Shown: positions 35,109 to 48,400, counted from the first letter of the stretch. The stretch is DNA of 64,000 nt from Saxidomus purpurata (GCA_022818135.1 JAFMSR010000019.1:2957357-3021356); one strand, 5' to 3'. The notes: generated by a model not told the origin, from the letters alone. Numbers and translations are program-made.

Positions 35109-37762
35109 TGATCCTTTTATAATCCAAAACAGTTTCAAGTACATATAAAAGCATTGGTTTTCATTTTTAGGTATGACTTCACTAAATCGGTGGGACTTGG
35201 AACCAGCCAATTTGTGTAGGGAACTTGCGGACCTATTAGATATCTGTGGTCTCTGATTGGTTTAAAATGATTAGTAGCACTAAAGTTTTCTAGAATTAAA
35301 ATCGAAAGTACAATGGTTGAACATAACAAAAAAATAGTTTATTAATTTTCTGATTAATTTTACGGTGTTCTGTGGCTATCTGAAAATATTGAATTTTTTT
35401 ACAGAATGTAAACAAAAATCCTACAGACGAGGGGGTGATGTCCTACTGGTGCAATTTTCGGCTATAAAGTATCACTATATGTATATAAAAAAGGGCATTT
35501 ATGGGTGTGACTAAGGTGGTTCTACAGATTTATTGGGGTGTAACTACTCAACGAATGTTTTGGTATGCGGACCGTGCTTAAATGTTATACAGTAAGTCTA
35601 TGGAAAAAGATTTAGTGTAGTCATACCTAAATATAACTAAGAAATCGACGGTTCATGTGTTCTTTGAGTTCATTGTAGACGTGGTTCTGTATCTAAATTG
35701 GCTAATTTGGTAACCGTTATATTTTAGGGATGTGTTGAACAGACGATGACAACTTTTCTGATATATTTTATGAAAATTAAGGTTCTAAATGAGCCCCTAG
35801 TCAGTTTAGGAAGACTCTGGTTATTTAAATTTGCTGTGGTCATGTGAATACAAACTGAAGATATGTCAGAGTACATTTTGCATCTCTAACTTTGTGAATT
35901 CTCAGACTAAAATGCAGGTATGGTTACATGGCTTCTATATATGGGACCAGTAGCGGAGAAAATGCAGAGACAGAATAGGCAAGGGCAGTTAATGTGTTGT
36001 TAATAGAGGAGTGAAACGTGGTAAATAATTCTTAAATAGTCATTTACACAGTATATCATGAACCTGCTTATGCACGGATTTCAGTAAATGAAGTGAATGT
36101 AATGATGAAATCGTGTTGTTTAGGCCTGTAACTGAATCTCAGAATACCCTGACCGGTAAAAGTTGCTGCGGTAATTCTTCCCTTTCAGTAAATAAGTCAT
36201 TGCCGTATGATCCTAGTGCTGCTAACGTAGCAGACAAGCATATTTATGTAAACAAGGTGTGTTTAATAGGTCTAGTCGTCATGAAATTGTCTGTAAATAG
36301 TGTTTAAAGTGTAATTTAACAAAATTCGACGTAATTCTAATCACGAAGGGCGGCAAAATATCTGTGCACACGCATGGAAGATCAAAACTGATTTTGAATT
36401 ACCTCCCTTTAATTACAAAAACCCGTAAAACCCAATTTTTGATGGAATCTGTTCATTTTTTTGTAGCTATTTTGTTGTTTTTCATAAAATTGTATATGCA
36501 TTTCGTTAGTTATGCACCATTTCTTGACGTTTTGGGCAGTTTGGTCTCAGAAATACTGATATCATGCTAAACATTTGTCAAAAAATACGGTTTTTTTTGC
36601 CTTAGATCGATCCCTCACGCCATTTATCGTCTATTTGTATTAAAATGGCATGTCTGCGTTATTATTTCTTATTTTGAATAGAAAAGATGCACAATAGAAG
36701 CATTCGGTTTGTTACGGCTAATGGTGTAAGCGTTAGAAATTCAAATACTTTGTTGACTTTTCTGAAATTTGGGCACCGTGAATGTCCATATAGATATAAA
36801 ATTTGTGGTTATTACCGATTAAGCTTGTTAAAACGGTATGTTTCTGTAGAGCCTTTAATTCAGTGGACATTTTGATGTTACTTTTAATTACATTCTACTT
36901 TTAAAATAACTTTTTTTGTGATAAATTAGACAAATTTTCTTCAAAATTCAGAATTTGGGAAGGGGGTGGGGTAAATCTATAAGGCATTGCTGGAAGAGTA
37001 TAGGGTTCATCAATCAAATACGCACGCATACGTTGAGTAAACATGCTGTTCTTTGTCCTGTCAAATTTTGGACTTTGCAAATAAAAGCATAAGCAGATGA
37101 CAACAGATCATGTAGCAATATGACAAATTATTTTGAAACACAGCAGCCGTACACAAAATGGTCTCGACCTGGTGATAGACATGGATGCATAATTTCCATC
37201 TCGTTGATATGCTGTCTAAACCAAAGCTATTTTCTGGTCCGGAAATGATCCTTTTATAATCCAAAACAGTTTCAAGTACATATAAAAGCATTGGTTTTCA
37301 TTTTTAGGTATGACTTCACTAAATCGGTGGGACTTGGAACCAGCCAATTTGTGTAGGGAACTTGCGGACCTATTAGATATCTGTGGTCTCTGATTGGTTT
37401 AAAATGATTAGTAGCACTAAAGTTTTCTAGAATTAAAATCGAAAGTACAATGGTTGAACATAACAAAAAAATAGTTTATTAATTTTCTGATTAATTTTAC
37501 GGTGTTCTGTGGCTATCTGAAAATATTGAATTTTTTTACAGAATGTAAACAAAAATCCTACAGACGAGGGGGTGATGTCCTACTGGTGCAATTTTCGGCT
37601 ATAAAGTATCACTATATGTATATAAAAAAGGGCATTTATGGGTGTGACTAAGGTGGTTCTACAGATTTATTGGGGTGTAACTACTCAACGAATGTTTTGG
37701 TATGCGGACCGTGCTTAAATGTTATACAGTAAGTCTATGGAAAAAGATTTAGTGTAGTCATA
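35109..37762. repeat. Structure with 515-bp direct repeats at both ends
   Basis: 35,109-35,625 and 37,246-37,762 are nearly identical, both beginning 'tgatccttttataatcc' and ending '...gtagtcatacc'. They flank about 1.6 kb of unique, non-coding sequence. The repeat starts with TG and holds a TATA-like 'acatataaaagc' about 30 bases in, so a non-autonomous LTR element is possible. No tRNA primer-binding site, polypurine tract or gag-pol frame was seen. The alternative is a 2,137-bp tandem unit with a partial second copy. Confidence 0.85.
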
Positions 37763-38459
37763 CCAAAACCGCTACTGTACCCTCTCGCTAGGGGAAGCGA
37801 CACCGTAAAGCACGAAATACGGCCGGGGCACTGGAAATTTCAGAAACCTTTTTCAGTGAATTTGGTGGAAAACCAGAGGTAGTGTCGAGTGTATCGGTGC
37901 TATATACCAGCTTCGTAAAAGCAAGGCGGGGGGCTTTTCGTAAGAGCTAGGGTCTGATACCCGGATTTCCTTGTACTGTGCAATTTGTGCATTCCTCATG
38001 AATGAAATCCTACATAAGAAACGTCAAATCAATTCTTATTCACTCAGGGTCATGTTGACGGATATATGAGCGTCCTCATATTCACATACATTCGTCACAT
38101 TTAATTTTATGAATTTGTGGTAGACGGGAGTATTTTATTATGTTGTATTTAGGCGTTGGCAGTTCTAATCCCGTCTAGGCTGTGCCCCGAGATCGTATAA
38201 TGGGTTTTTATTCCTAAGTTACCTTCTAATGAAGGTACTACTAAAAGAGACAATATATATGACAACTTGAAATTTCGTTTATTTTTAGAAATCAGAAGAC
38301 TATTAAATTACATGGCCGTGATACGTTATTCCTAACTGTCTGTAGAAATTAATATAACTTATCTAAGTCTATGTATCAAATACTAATTGTACTAGATTAA
38401 ATGACGTGGTTCGATGGTCGCACTTCCGGAGGAGAATCCCAAGTATAATCGCAGTGTCC
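37763..38459. other. Unique intergenic DNA
   Basis: No gene or repeat recognised. A short, more GC-rich stretch follows the right direct repeat at 37,763-37,960. Confidence 0.4.
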
Positions 38460-38731
38460 CCCTGAACTTTGATTTGATTTGATTTGAAGCAGATTTTATA
38501 AAGGTCCGTCTATAACAGCAACTATGTTAGCTTGTATTTGTGGATGAGACCTCGGCATGTCTCACATCATGCCTATACCTATTAAAAGTGTTTTTTTTTG
38601 CCCAGAATAGAAGAGATTTACCTGACTGCAATTTCAAACCAGTTTTTGCCAAAAATCAGATTTGATTGGTTGCCAAAAAGTAGGCCAATCACGGCAACCA
38701 ATGAGGTCTATATAGTGTGATTGACCCAGTC
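38460..38731. repeat. Dispersed repeat of about 270 bp with CCAAT boxes (copy 2)
   Basis: The partner of 11,095-11,345. The terminal inverted repeat is cleaner here: 'gattggttgcc' and 'ggcaaccaatga' flank 'aggccaatcac'. It ends at 'gtgtgattgaccca'. Confidence 0.75.
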
Positions 38732-39256
38732 CCCCTGAACAGAGGTAAATTCCACTTTTATAGCCGATGCTCATCAATACTTTGTTCCCGACCAATCGTT
38801 TTTTTATTTGTGATCTGTTATGCTGGTTATGCAACCCGAATTATGTGCTGTCAGTTTCCGTCAGTATCTTGGCGGGAAAAGTATCGGCTACTACAAATTT
38901 ACATGGCGGAGGCTCTTTTGACCTCTTATGTGACATTGGAATTAGAGATAGCCATCTGATCATTATAAACACTGTTGCAAGAAAATCTCCAGTTTATTTG
39001 CCAACATGTGTGTTAATTCATTTGAAACTGGTCTGTACATGCAGAAGTTATTGCCAACACACAAACTATTGCAATATATAGTCCCATGTAATGGTTGGGT
39101 GCGCACCATAAACCGGTTTAAGCTCCCCAGTGGTGTTTTTGCCACTGACCGTTCCAAGGCGGTGCCCCACTGTGTTCCTTTAATTGTTCGTTTTGTCCTC
39201 GTGTGTTTGCTTTGTATGCTAGTGTGTGCTGGTAGTGTATGTGTGTGTGTGTACAT

Positions 39257-39306
<50 letters not shown>

Positions 39307-40669
39307 TGGTGGTGTGCACTTCTGGGTGCTGTGGGGCTCGTTTTGGAGATGCTGTGTTTTTGGTACGTGGCATTCCCTGTTTGATATTTTTTTTTTTTTT
39401 TACAACACAGTGTTATATTGGCCTTGGAGCTAGTCACCGGCTACGGTGCATAATACACCTTTTGATATGGACAGTAACTTGATGAAGTTATTTGAAAATT
39501 GCTCCGACCATGAATGTTGAATTTACAGCAAAGTCATGGCATTGTGGATGGAGTGGTCGAGGGAGCCGAAATAGATCCATGAGAGTGTTACAAACGAAAG
39601 AGGCGAAATGGTTATTCCCAACTCCTTTTCTTGGAGGGAAGTGTCGGGAAGATAAAGAGAAGTTTCTCGCACTTGGGGAAAGGCAAGTATAGTACCTGTG
39701 AGCGGATACTTAGGTAACAGTTACTGTTTGTCGAGAAAGAGCTTGGCAGCTATAGTATTGTATGTCAAATATGCACACCTTTCATACTGTGTGAAGAGGA
39801 AAACGTGCTTCATATATAGTATATTATGCCAGTAGTTTCTCTTGTCCTCTGATGATGATTTTCGCGTAAAGCATTTAGTCTCAGCAAATGCAATCACTTC
39901 ATGTGAAATTGGCTCAGTAATGGTAATAACTATGCCTTCATCTTGTCACAGCTGCATACGAAGAGATTTAAGTTAACTACAAATCAAGGTTCTACAAACA
40001 TAGACATGCTTTATTTAAAGCGTTAGGAGCACTTTGGATGTCAGATCATTTCTAGTTCTAGCATTACAAAGAGATGCATATTACCGATGAAATCGGTCGT
40101 TAAAACTTTACTTACGTTGATTTTTAAATCAGAAATAAATACAAACATGTAGTATAAATAAAGCGAGATATTTTATCACTGATATTGCAAAAAACAAAAA
40201 CATTTTTCCGTCAACACCTTTTTCGCGAAGAAGTGGAAAAATACTAAAGAAAAGCATAAGTCAACATAATTTTAGAGTAGATAAAACACAGTTCTATTAA
40301 TCTACCAGGAAATTGACAGTTCCCTTGCTTGGCGTAAAAAGGGTAGTGACAGGAAGATGTAGAGAAGCTTCCTGCTTCTGGGGAAAAGGTAATTATTTGT
40401 TATTATATAACAAGTTTGTCGCAAAATAGCTTTGTAGCTCATATTGTTTGATGATTATATAGACGTTAAATAGGGTTTCTTTATCTTAATCTTTATCTTT
40501 ATCACTTTATATTACATTATTTGAGGTTTCATTTAAACAAAGCAATCATAACGTATTTTATGACAGTTCATTTTTCTTTGAGATAAAGAGACGTTTCTAT
40601 TATGTACTTCTGGCAAAATTCTATTGATGTGTAAGACCAATATTATAAATTCCTCACAGCTGTTTGTTT
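38732..40669. other. Intergenic DNA with a (GT)n tract and a diverged duplication
   Basis: No supported gene. Two related blocks, about 39,620-39,760 and 40,320-40,445, share 'gagaag', a 'cttggggaaagg' or 'tctggggaaaagg' phrase followed by a donor-like gcaagt or gtaatt, and 'agctttgtagct' or 'agcttggcagct'. They could be remnants of a duplicated exon, but no protein family is recognised. Confidence 0.4.
39237..39305. repeat. (GT)n microsatellite
   Basis: A GT dinucleotide run with a few interruptions. The long ORFs across it on both strands come from its two-codon periodicity. Confidence 0.95.
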
Positions 40670-41128
40670 CAGTGAGCTCTAAAATAAGTCCACATACGAT
40701 TTTAGTTTCTTCCATGAACATGTAATTCAGATCGAAATATCCGTAAACAACTAATGAAGGTAACAGTATTTGGACGGGAGCGAGACTCTGTCGAGTTCCC
40801 GCGAAACAGTAACCCGAAGTGACGAATATTTCCATCTGAACCAAATATCTCATGGTAATAACATTTTTGCATACCGTCTTGCGCTTTTAAATAGATATAC
40901 AAACGTATCGAAATGATGTATTTTAAAATAATATAAAAACAAACGTTGTTCAGATGATGTGTTTGGGAAAGTGACGTCACACTTTCATATTACGTTACTT
41001 TAAATTACAAGTCATTCAAGACTTAGAGAGTCATATTTTTTATTGATGGGTGTGTAAGATGCGATTTTACGGCACTGGTAAAACTGCAGATATCTCGATT
41101 TGGTATGCAAGAAACAACGTGACGACGG
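40670..41128. repeat. MITE-like dispersed element (copy 1)
   Basis: Aligns with 48,628-48,992. Shared features are an imperfect palindrome around 'gagttcccgcgaaacagt', with arms such as 'aatatccgt' and 'gaatattt'; then 'atctcatggta', 'gcataccgt' and 'gtgacgtcaca'; and an end in 'actgcagatatc...ggtatgcaagaaa'. No coding capacity; presumably non-autonomous. Confidence 0.75.
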
Positions 41129-41657
41129 AGAGTCATCTGACGGCATGTACTGTTATACTACATGTATATATTATTTTGAATTTATCTTTACTTTTTGAAA
41201 TCAGCAAACCTAAATGAAAATGTATATAAGTATGTTTTTGTAAGTTTGAAACACGATCTTGTAAAATGAGAGAGGTTTCAGCGATTTCAAGTTAATGACT
41301 CTAATACTCGATCACGAAGGCGAACTCGTTTGAAATTAATTTTATGATGTTGTGATACTTTGTGATACTTTTGGCTTTTAAATGTTCTTTTCGGTGGATC
41401 ATGCTTCCTTTACACGAAACCAGTCTGCTTCCTTGGATTCTCAAAACAAACAGGTGCCCGTAATTCTTAATTGGTCATTTTAAAGATGTTTCTGACGTTT
41501 TATAGATATTAAACGTGACAGTGTCTTTTAATTTATAATATAAACGAGTACTACCGTCATGTCTTTAAAGTTTATTGAGCTACAACTATCGTATTCACGA
41601 ATTGTATTTTTTGACATCAGTTTCCGCGACCAAACAAAGTTATTATTTTCATTCTTT
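41129..41657. other. Intergenic DNA
   Basis: No gene or repeat recognised. The tail of this stretch borders the terminal inverted repeat of the following element. Confidence 0.4.
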
Positions 41658-44096
41658 GGGCAATATCCGGTTATCTGCCCCCCAGGGCTGATTCGTACAG
41701 CCAAAATTCATGATCACGCGGACGCTTGTTTTTTCCGTATCCTACGGAATGAACTTTATATACTGCTAAAAGCCATTTCAGTATATCGTTCATTCCGTAA
41801 TTATATAGCCTACGGAATGAACTTTATAAAGTGTTAAAAGCCTTCATTCCGTATTTATTTAGCATCTACGGAATGAACTTTATATACTGCTAAAAGCCAT
41901 TTCAGTATATCGTTCATTCCGTAATTATATAGATCTAGCATATACGGAATGAACTTTATATACTGCTAAAACGCATTTCCCCAGGGGCAGATTAGTACTA
42001 GGCATTCATACAGGTAGGCAACATACCCAGGGCAAATGCCTTTTAGCAGTTTATAACATTCATTCCGTATATAGTCATTAAGATACTTCCCCCAAAACAT
42101 TGCCAAGCCCCATTTTTTAAAGCATGATGGCCCCCGAACAAAAAACCCTCTTCCCGTGGAAATACTTCCCCTTGAGTAGCATATAATGTTTCTTAGTAAT
42201 GCATAGGAATAATTCTGTCGTCGCTATATATATACTCCGGTTTTCCGTCCCGGGGCAGATACGTACTAGGCATTTATACAGGTAGGCAAATGCCTTTTAG
42301 CAGTTTATAACATTCATTCCGTATATAGTCATTAAGATACTTCCCCCAAAACATTGCCAAGCCCCATTTTTTAAAGCATGATGGCCCCCGAACAAAACCC
42401 TCTTCCCGGGGAATACTTCCCCTTGAGTAGCATATAATGTTTCTTAGTAATGCATAGGAATAATTCTGTCGTCGCTATATATATACTCCGGTTTTCCGTC
42501 CCGGGGCAGATACGTACTAGGCATTTATACAGGTAGGCAAATGCCTTTTAGCAGTTTATAACATTCATTCCGTATATAGTCATTAAGATACTTCCCCCAA
42601 AACATTGCCAAGCCCCATTTTTTAAAGCATGATGGCCCCCGAAGAAAACCCTCTTCCCGGGGAATACTTCCCCTTGAGTAGCATATAATGTTTCTTAGTA
42701 ATGCATAGGAATAATTCTGTCGTCGCTATATATATACTCCGGTTTTCCGTCCCGGGGCAGATACGTACTAGGCATTTATACAGGTAGGCAAATGCCTTTT
42801 AGCAGTTTATAACATTCATTCCGTATATAGTCATTAAGACACTTCCCCCAAAACATTGCCAAGCCCCATTTTTTAAAGCATGATGGCCCCCGAAGAAAAC
42901 CCTCTTCCCGGGGAATACTTCCCCTTGAGTAGCATATAATGTTTCTTAGTAATGCATAGGAATAATTCTGTCGTCGCTACATATATACTCCGGTTTTCCG
43001 TCCCGGGGCAGATACGTACTAGGCATTTATACAGGTAGGCAAATGCCTTTTAGCAGTTTATAACATTCATTCCGTATATAGTCATTAAGATACTTCCCCC
43101 AAAACATTGCCAAGCCCCATTTTTTAAAGCATGATGGCCCCCGAAGAAAACCCTCTTCCCGGGGAATACTTCCCCTTGAGTAGCATATAATGTTTCTTAG
43201 TAATGCATAGGAATAATTCTGTCGTCGCTATATATATACTCCGGTTTTCCGTCCCGGGGCAGATACGTACTAGGCATTTATACAGGTAGGCAAATGCCTT
43301 TTAGCAGTTTATAACATTCATTCCGTATATAGTCATTAAGATACTTCCCCCAAAACATTGCCAAGCCCCATTTTTTAAAGCATGATGGCCCCCGAAGAAA
43401 ACCCTCTTCCCGGGGAATACTTCCCCTTGAGTAGCATATAATGTTTCTTAGTAATGCATAGGAATAATTCTGTCGTCGCTATATATATACTCCGGTTTTC
43501 CGTCCCGGGGCAGATACGTACTAGGCATTTATACAGGTAGGCAAATGCCTTTTAGCAGTTTATAACATTCATTCCGTATATAGTCATTAAGACACTTCCC
43601 CCAAAACATTGCCAAGCCCCATTTTTTAAAGCATGATGGCCCCCGAAGAAAACCCTCTTCCCGGGGAATACTTCCCCTTGAGTAGCATATAATGTTTCTT
43701 AGTAATGCATAGGAATAAATCGTCGTCGCTATATATATACTCCGGTTTTCCGTCCCGGGGCAGATACGTACTAGGCATTCATACAGGTAGGCAAATGCCT
43801 TTTAGCAGTTTATAACGTTCATTCCGTAAATAGTCATTCAGCCAGTTCCCCCAAAACATAATGGGGCTAGGCATCGTTATAAACTGCTAAAAGGCAGTTG
43901 CCTACCTGTATGAATGCCTAGTACGTATCTGCCCCGGGACGGAAAACCGGAGTATATATATAGCGACGACAGAATTATTTCTATGCATTAGGAATGAGAT
44001 CGTCCAATGAAATTTGAGAAAAAACAAGCGTCCGCGTGATCATGCATTTTGGCTGTACGAATCAGCCCCGGGGGGCAGATAACCGGATATTGCCCC
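41658..44096. mobile_element. Fold-back element with inverted termini and internal satellite
   Basis: The ends are inverted copies of each other. 41,658-41,733 starts 'gggcaatatccggttatctg'; 44,019-44,096 reads the same on the other strand, with a few mismatches, over about 75 bp. Inside are a cluster of small hairpins (41,741-41,990) using 'acggaatgaac' and 'gttcattccgt', seven tandem 251-bp units, and an inverted partial unit (43,873-43,965) that pairs with 43,731-43,840 through arms of about 88 bp. There is no transposase, so this is a non-autonomous DNA element. No convincing target-site duplication was seen at the assumed ends. Confidence 0.82.
41990..43860. repeat. 251-bp satellite, about seven units
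   Basis: The phrase 'agcatgatggcccccgaa' recurs at 42,121, 42,375, 42,626, 42,877, 43,128, 43,379 and 43,630: one spacing of 254 and then exactly 251. The units are near-identical, with scattered single-base variants (for example 'aagatactt' against 'aagacactt'). Confidence 0.95.
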
Positions 44097-45282
44097 GAAG
44101 TGTGAGGTTCAGTGAATTACTCTCTAAAAGAAACTACACACATTTCCTTGCATCAGTGCATATGATATTGCAAAACATTGAGTGTAAATCTATCGATCCC
44201 ATTAAACACCTATTGGTAACAGTATCTCTGCAGAAACAAGTAATTCTTTAAAGTTCATTAAAATAAATATTAACACCATTAAGTAAGAAAAAGCAATTTA
44301 CATTAAATCACGCATTCCCATCACTATCTGGCTGTCTGGCATATATGGCCCAAAATGTACACCTTTGCGCAACCCTACCCATTTGTGACCTCTTCATAGT
44401 CTTTGGTAACTGTTGGTTAGACCTATCTACCTATACTGGCAAACACTTGAGCAAAGACGCATATAATTATCGATGCACTTTTTCTACAAAATTCTATCTG
44501 ACCTAGTATGAGTTGACCATAACCAACTAACTCCAACAGGGAACTCAGCACAATCAAATCCAGTATCATCGTGGCTCCTCCTTCCATGGTACTATATGCA
44601 TGGGAGTGGCCTATCTACTCAGTCCAGTCTTAGTATGAGTATATTTGATGTTCGACTGGCCAGTGCACATGACTGTACCTCCTCTTTAGAACGAATTGCT
44701 CTTAAGAATGAATTGCAAATGTCTGGAATTGAATCCTGAACGGGACCATGGGCCCTGTAATTGAATTCCGATGTATCGCATCAAATTGTTGCACTTCTTA
44801 TATATGTCTATAGAATTACTGTCTTGGCTAAGGAAACTACCACTGCATGGGACTGGTGGCAATCTAGCCTGTGATCCTCTTCTTATAGTGAGGCCATGGC
44901 AGCTCCATCAATTGTTGATTCCTCAGAAAAAAAAAATGTCTGTGTTTCGGACACCCGACCCTACCTGGCACCCCCTCCCGACCCTTGAGTATTATTTTTT
45001 TTAAATCTGTTCCTACCCTACTTAGCTACTTAGCATTCTTGGGACAGTTGCCATAAACACAGATTGTTTTTTTCCAACCTATAGAGTTTTTTTCGATTAA
45101 AAAAAAAAACACAAAAAACTTTGCCACTACCCTACCTAGAATTTTTGGACCAATGCCCGAAACATTGATTTTTTTTTTATTGTCCTGAGTTTGTTTTGCA
45201 GTTATTTACGAAGTCTCGTGTCAGTCAGGTGTATTGCTCACCAGACACCTTAATTTTCAAAATTTCATTTTCCGTTTTGCAG
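44097..45282. other. Spacer upstream of the TTC23-like gene
   Basis: No coding exon is supported. T-rich blocks with 'ccctaccta' recur at 44,945-44,975, 45,010-45,030 and 45,110-45,140, and once more in intron 1 near 45,585. The promoter and any non-coding first exon are not identified. The first coding exon is preceded by an acceptor, so an upstream 5' UTR exon is likely. Confidence 0.4.
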
Positions 45283-45457
45283 GGACAATGTCTGATTTCT
45301 TTTCTGAATCCGAAGAGGAAACTGCGCGAGACCCGGAACCAATGGTAGTGGAGGTGAGAGGTCATGGAACTCATGGTAGTCCCGTAACTGCTCGTAGAAG
45401 TCCAAGTCGTCGGACAGCAAGCAGAAATTCTCACCGGAGAACAGCCAGGGATTATGA
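45283..45457 (+). CDS. TTC23-like, coding exon 1
   Basis: Acceptor ttttgcag at 45,275-45,282, start codon at 45,288, donor gtatgt at 45,458, leaving phase 2. Begins 'MSDFFSESEEETARD' and continues with an Arg/Ser-rich stretch. The acceptor before the ATG implies a 5' UTR exon upstream. Confidence 0.78.
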
Positions 45458-48400
45458 GTATGTTTATTGAGTGTTTAACGCTATATATTGCAAGGCGACC
45501 ACAAATCTGTCCAATCTACATATTTTTCTACATAGGGCCAAAAAAAATATATTTGTGTTTCGGGCAAACCAACCCTACCTAGCAAATTTTGTAGACACCA
45601 TTTCAAGACTCTATGTAAACTGTAAAGATAACATATAAATTAGGTAATTTTTGCGTGATGAAAATGCAGACAAATGCAGAGTCAAATTCTGAAATTTTCG
45701 AAAAGAATAGTTTTCTTATCAAATATCTATGTGAAATAACACTTTATTAGAGTTTTGAATTTAATATTAGCAAAATAGAATTGGTGAAAAATAACAAAAG
45801 TTAAAATCATTGCTATGCCGCTTCCCCCAAGAGATATGTGGAGTGTTGGTGTCTGCCGCTCACCCTGGAGGCTGCGGGTTCGAGTCCCACTGGGGTCATG
45901 ACTGCACCTCCTCATATGACACCAGAACTGCTTTTTCCAGGAAGCGGAGTTAAGAGAGACTCTATAAGCTACAAGCCTTCTTTACAAATCAAGCTATTAG
46001 TAAAATAAATTAGTATAAACTAAAAGATATGTGAGTTTACAGTCTCCAGAGTGAACTTTTTACTGAAGACTCAAATGTTTATTTTATAAGAAAATGATCA
46101 AATAGACTGATGTTCAAGTGTTTTCGAGTAAAAACAGGCAAGCTTAAATATACATATTAAATAATACAAAAAAATATGTCAGCAGCCCAAACTTAATCTT
46201 TTAAGCAAGAAGACCAAAACACACATTTTTTTGGCCAGATTAACAGTTTATAGGGAGTGTAACTTTAATTTGACACTAGATATAGGGAGTGCAACTTTAA
46301 TTTGACACCAGATATGCAACTTTGATTTGACACCAGATATAGGGAGTGTAACTTTGATTTGACACCAGATATAGGGAGTGTAACTTTAATTTGACACAAG
46401 ATATAGGGAATGCAACTTTAATTTGACACCAGATATAGGGAGTGCAACTTTTGTTTGACACCAAATATAGGGAGTGCAATTTTAATTTGACACCAGATAT
46501 AGGGAGTGCAATTTTAATTTGACACCAGATATAGGGAGTGCAACTTTAATTTGACACCAGATATAGGGAGTGCAATTTTAATTTGACACCAGCTATAGGG
46601 AGTGCAACTTTAATTTGACACCTGATATATAGGGAGAGCAACTTTAATTTGACACCAGATATATAGGGAGTGCAACTTTAATTTGACACCAGATATAATA
46701 GGGAGTGCAACTTTAATTTGACACCACATATATAGGGAGAGCAACTTTAATTTGACACCAGATATATAGGGAGTGCAACTTTAACTAGGATAACAATTTG
46801 TTTACTATAGTGATGAGAGTGAAGATGAAGATATTTACGATGATGATGATGATTACGATGAAGATGATGATGAAACTGCCGTCAATATTCAGACGTCCCG
46901 AAGTAGTGCTCGTCGACCGCATAGTTCCCGCCAAATGAAAACAACTAACGGAAAGAAATCAGTCAATATGACCCCTCCTGATAAACTGTTAGAGAAAGCA
47001 AATAGGTTAGCTGCAAAATTGACTGCTGCAAAAAAGGTAAAATTTATTAAATAATATTAATGAATAAATGAATTAATTATTAGTACTTATTTTGTCAGAC
47101 ATTCTCCTTGCATGTGATTAAAATTTTAGCAATCTTTATATAGTATACCACCGTTACAAATGGAGGATGCTTGTGTAGGTGTTGACGGTCGTATATGGAA
47201 AAAAAAAGATTTAAAAACAGATGGCCAAAGAATATTTTGTTTTAGAGTATATTATGGTCAAGTTTTTTTTTTTCAGGCTGATAGAGCAGTAAAAGAGAGG
47301 GTAAAAATACTCGCTTTGACCCGGATTGTTTATGGCAGTGTGCACTGGAAGCTAGCAGAAGCCCATATGAATCTGGCAGAAGACTATCTGGAACTCAAAG
47401 GTACAATGCAAGGCGTTGATGTAAAATAAATCTTAAGTGTATTTAGAAATAAAATCTAATAGGATAGCTTTATATTTAACCAATGGATGGGGAGAATAAA
47501 CAGGGTAATCCTACATTACTAAGGTCCTCCAGAAAAGTAAAAAAACCTTTGCTGCTTGGCATTCAGCTTTCCATATAACTAAAATGTATACAATAATGTC
47601 ATGGTAACTGTATTGTACTTGTGACATTTCAATTTTGTGACCATGTTTTCAGTATTCGATCTTAATATGGCGTTTTGCTGTATTACTTGTGTGTACGTCT
47701 GGTCAGAACTTTATCGTGTGTGTCCGATTTAATGTCATATTCCTACAGGTCGACGCTGACTGTTCACAACTCTGTGCTAATTCTGCTTTTGGTACCACGG
47801 TATTGATCAGCTTGAGATACAGACAGTTGATATTAAGAACTTTACTGTCGTTAATATTAGATATCATGTAGATTTTTTCTAGCATTATTAGAGAGGCGCC
47901 CCACCCCTGCCCAAATCGGACCAATCAGTGGCTGAGATCTAAGATTCTTGATTTGTTTCAGGATATAATGTTCAAGCTGAATATCACACAGAAAATGCCA
48001 TGACGATTATGCTTAATTCGGTTACCACGACAACAACAGAGAGAGAGAAAGCAGATGTGTTTGGCGTTCTTTTCCGAATAAACTACATTCAAGGCAAAGC
48101 TCAGATTGCTATGAAGAAATACCACGAGGCAGAAGCAGCCCTGGCAAAGGTGATATTCTAACTCTTAACCCTTTCATTTTGAATTGAGGTCAAGGTCAAT
48201 CGTGAAATTTGTAACCTTTTCAAATAAGGTCAAGGTCAGTCGTTAACTTTGTAACCTTTTCAGTAAAGGTCAGTGTCAGTCATTAACTTTCTAACGTTTG
48301 CAGGTAAGGTCAATGTCAGTCGTTAACTTTGTAACCTTTTCAGTAAAGGTCAGTGTCGTCATTAACTTTCTAACCTTTGCAGTTAAGGTCAAGGTCAGTT

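Noticed and set aside
35621..37245. gag-pol genes between the 515-bp direct repeats
   Set aside because: No protease, reverse transcriptase or integrase motif in any frame; only ORFs under 80 codons.
39006..39482. 158-codon plus-strand ORF and long minus-strand ORFs across the same place
   Set aside because: Open frames through a (GT)n run give Val-Cys and Thr-His repeats; an artefact of the microsatellite.
45845..45905. Possible tRNA gene with a strong B box
   Set aside because: No acceptor stem or anticodon arm can be formed and a SINE body follows, so it was called a tRNA-derived SINE.
46249..46785. Regular 32-bp repeats resembling a CRISPR array
   Set aside because: The units are contiguous with no unique spacers, and the sequence is an animal intron. 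It is a minisatellite; the same applies to the 22-bp arrays at 50,794 and 54,688.
47689..47871. Extra TTC23 exon around 'cctacaggtcgacgctgac'
   Set aside because: An acceptor-like site is present, but exon 3 (phase 1) and exon 4 join perfectly without it, and no matching donor restores the frame.
48298..48310. True recursive splice site in intron 4
   Set aside because: The motif matches, but recursive splicing is known from very long introns. This one is under 1 kb and the motif is part of a minisatellite, so it is kept only as a low-interest observation.
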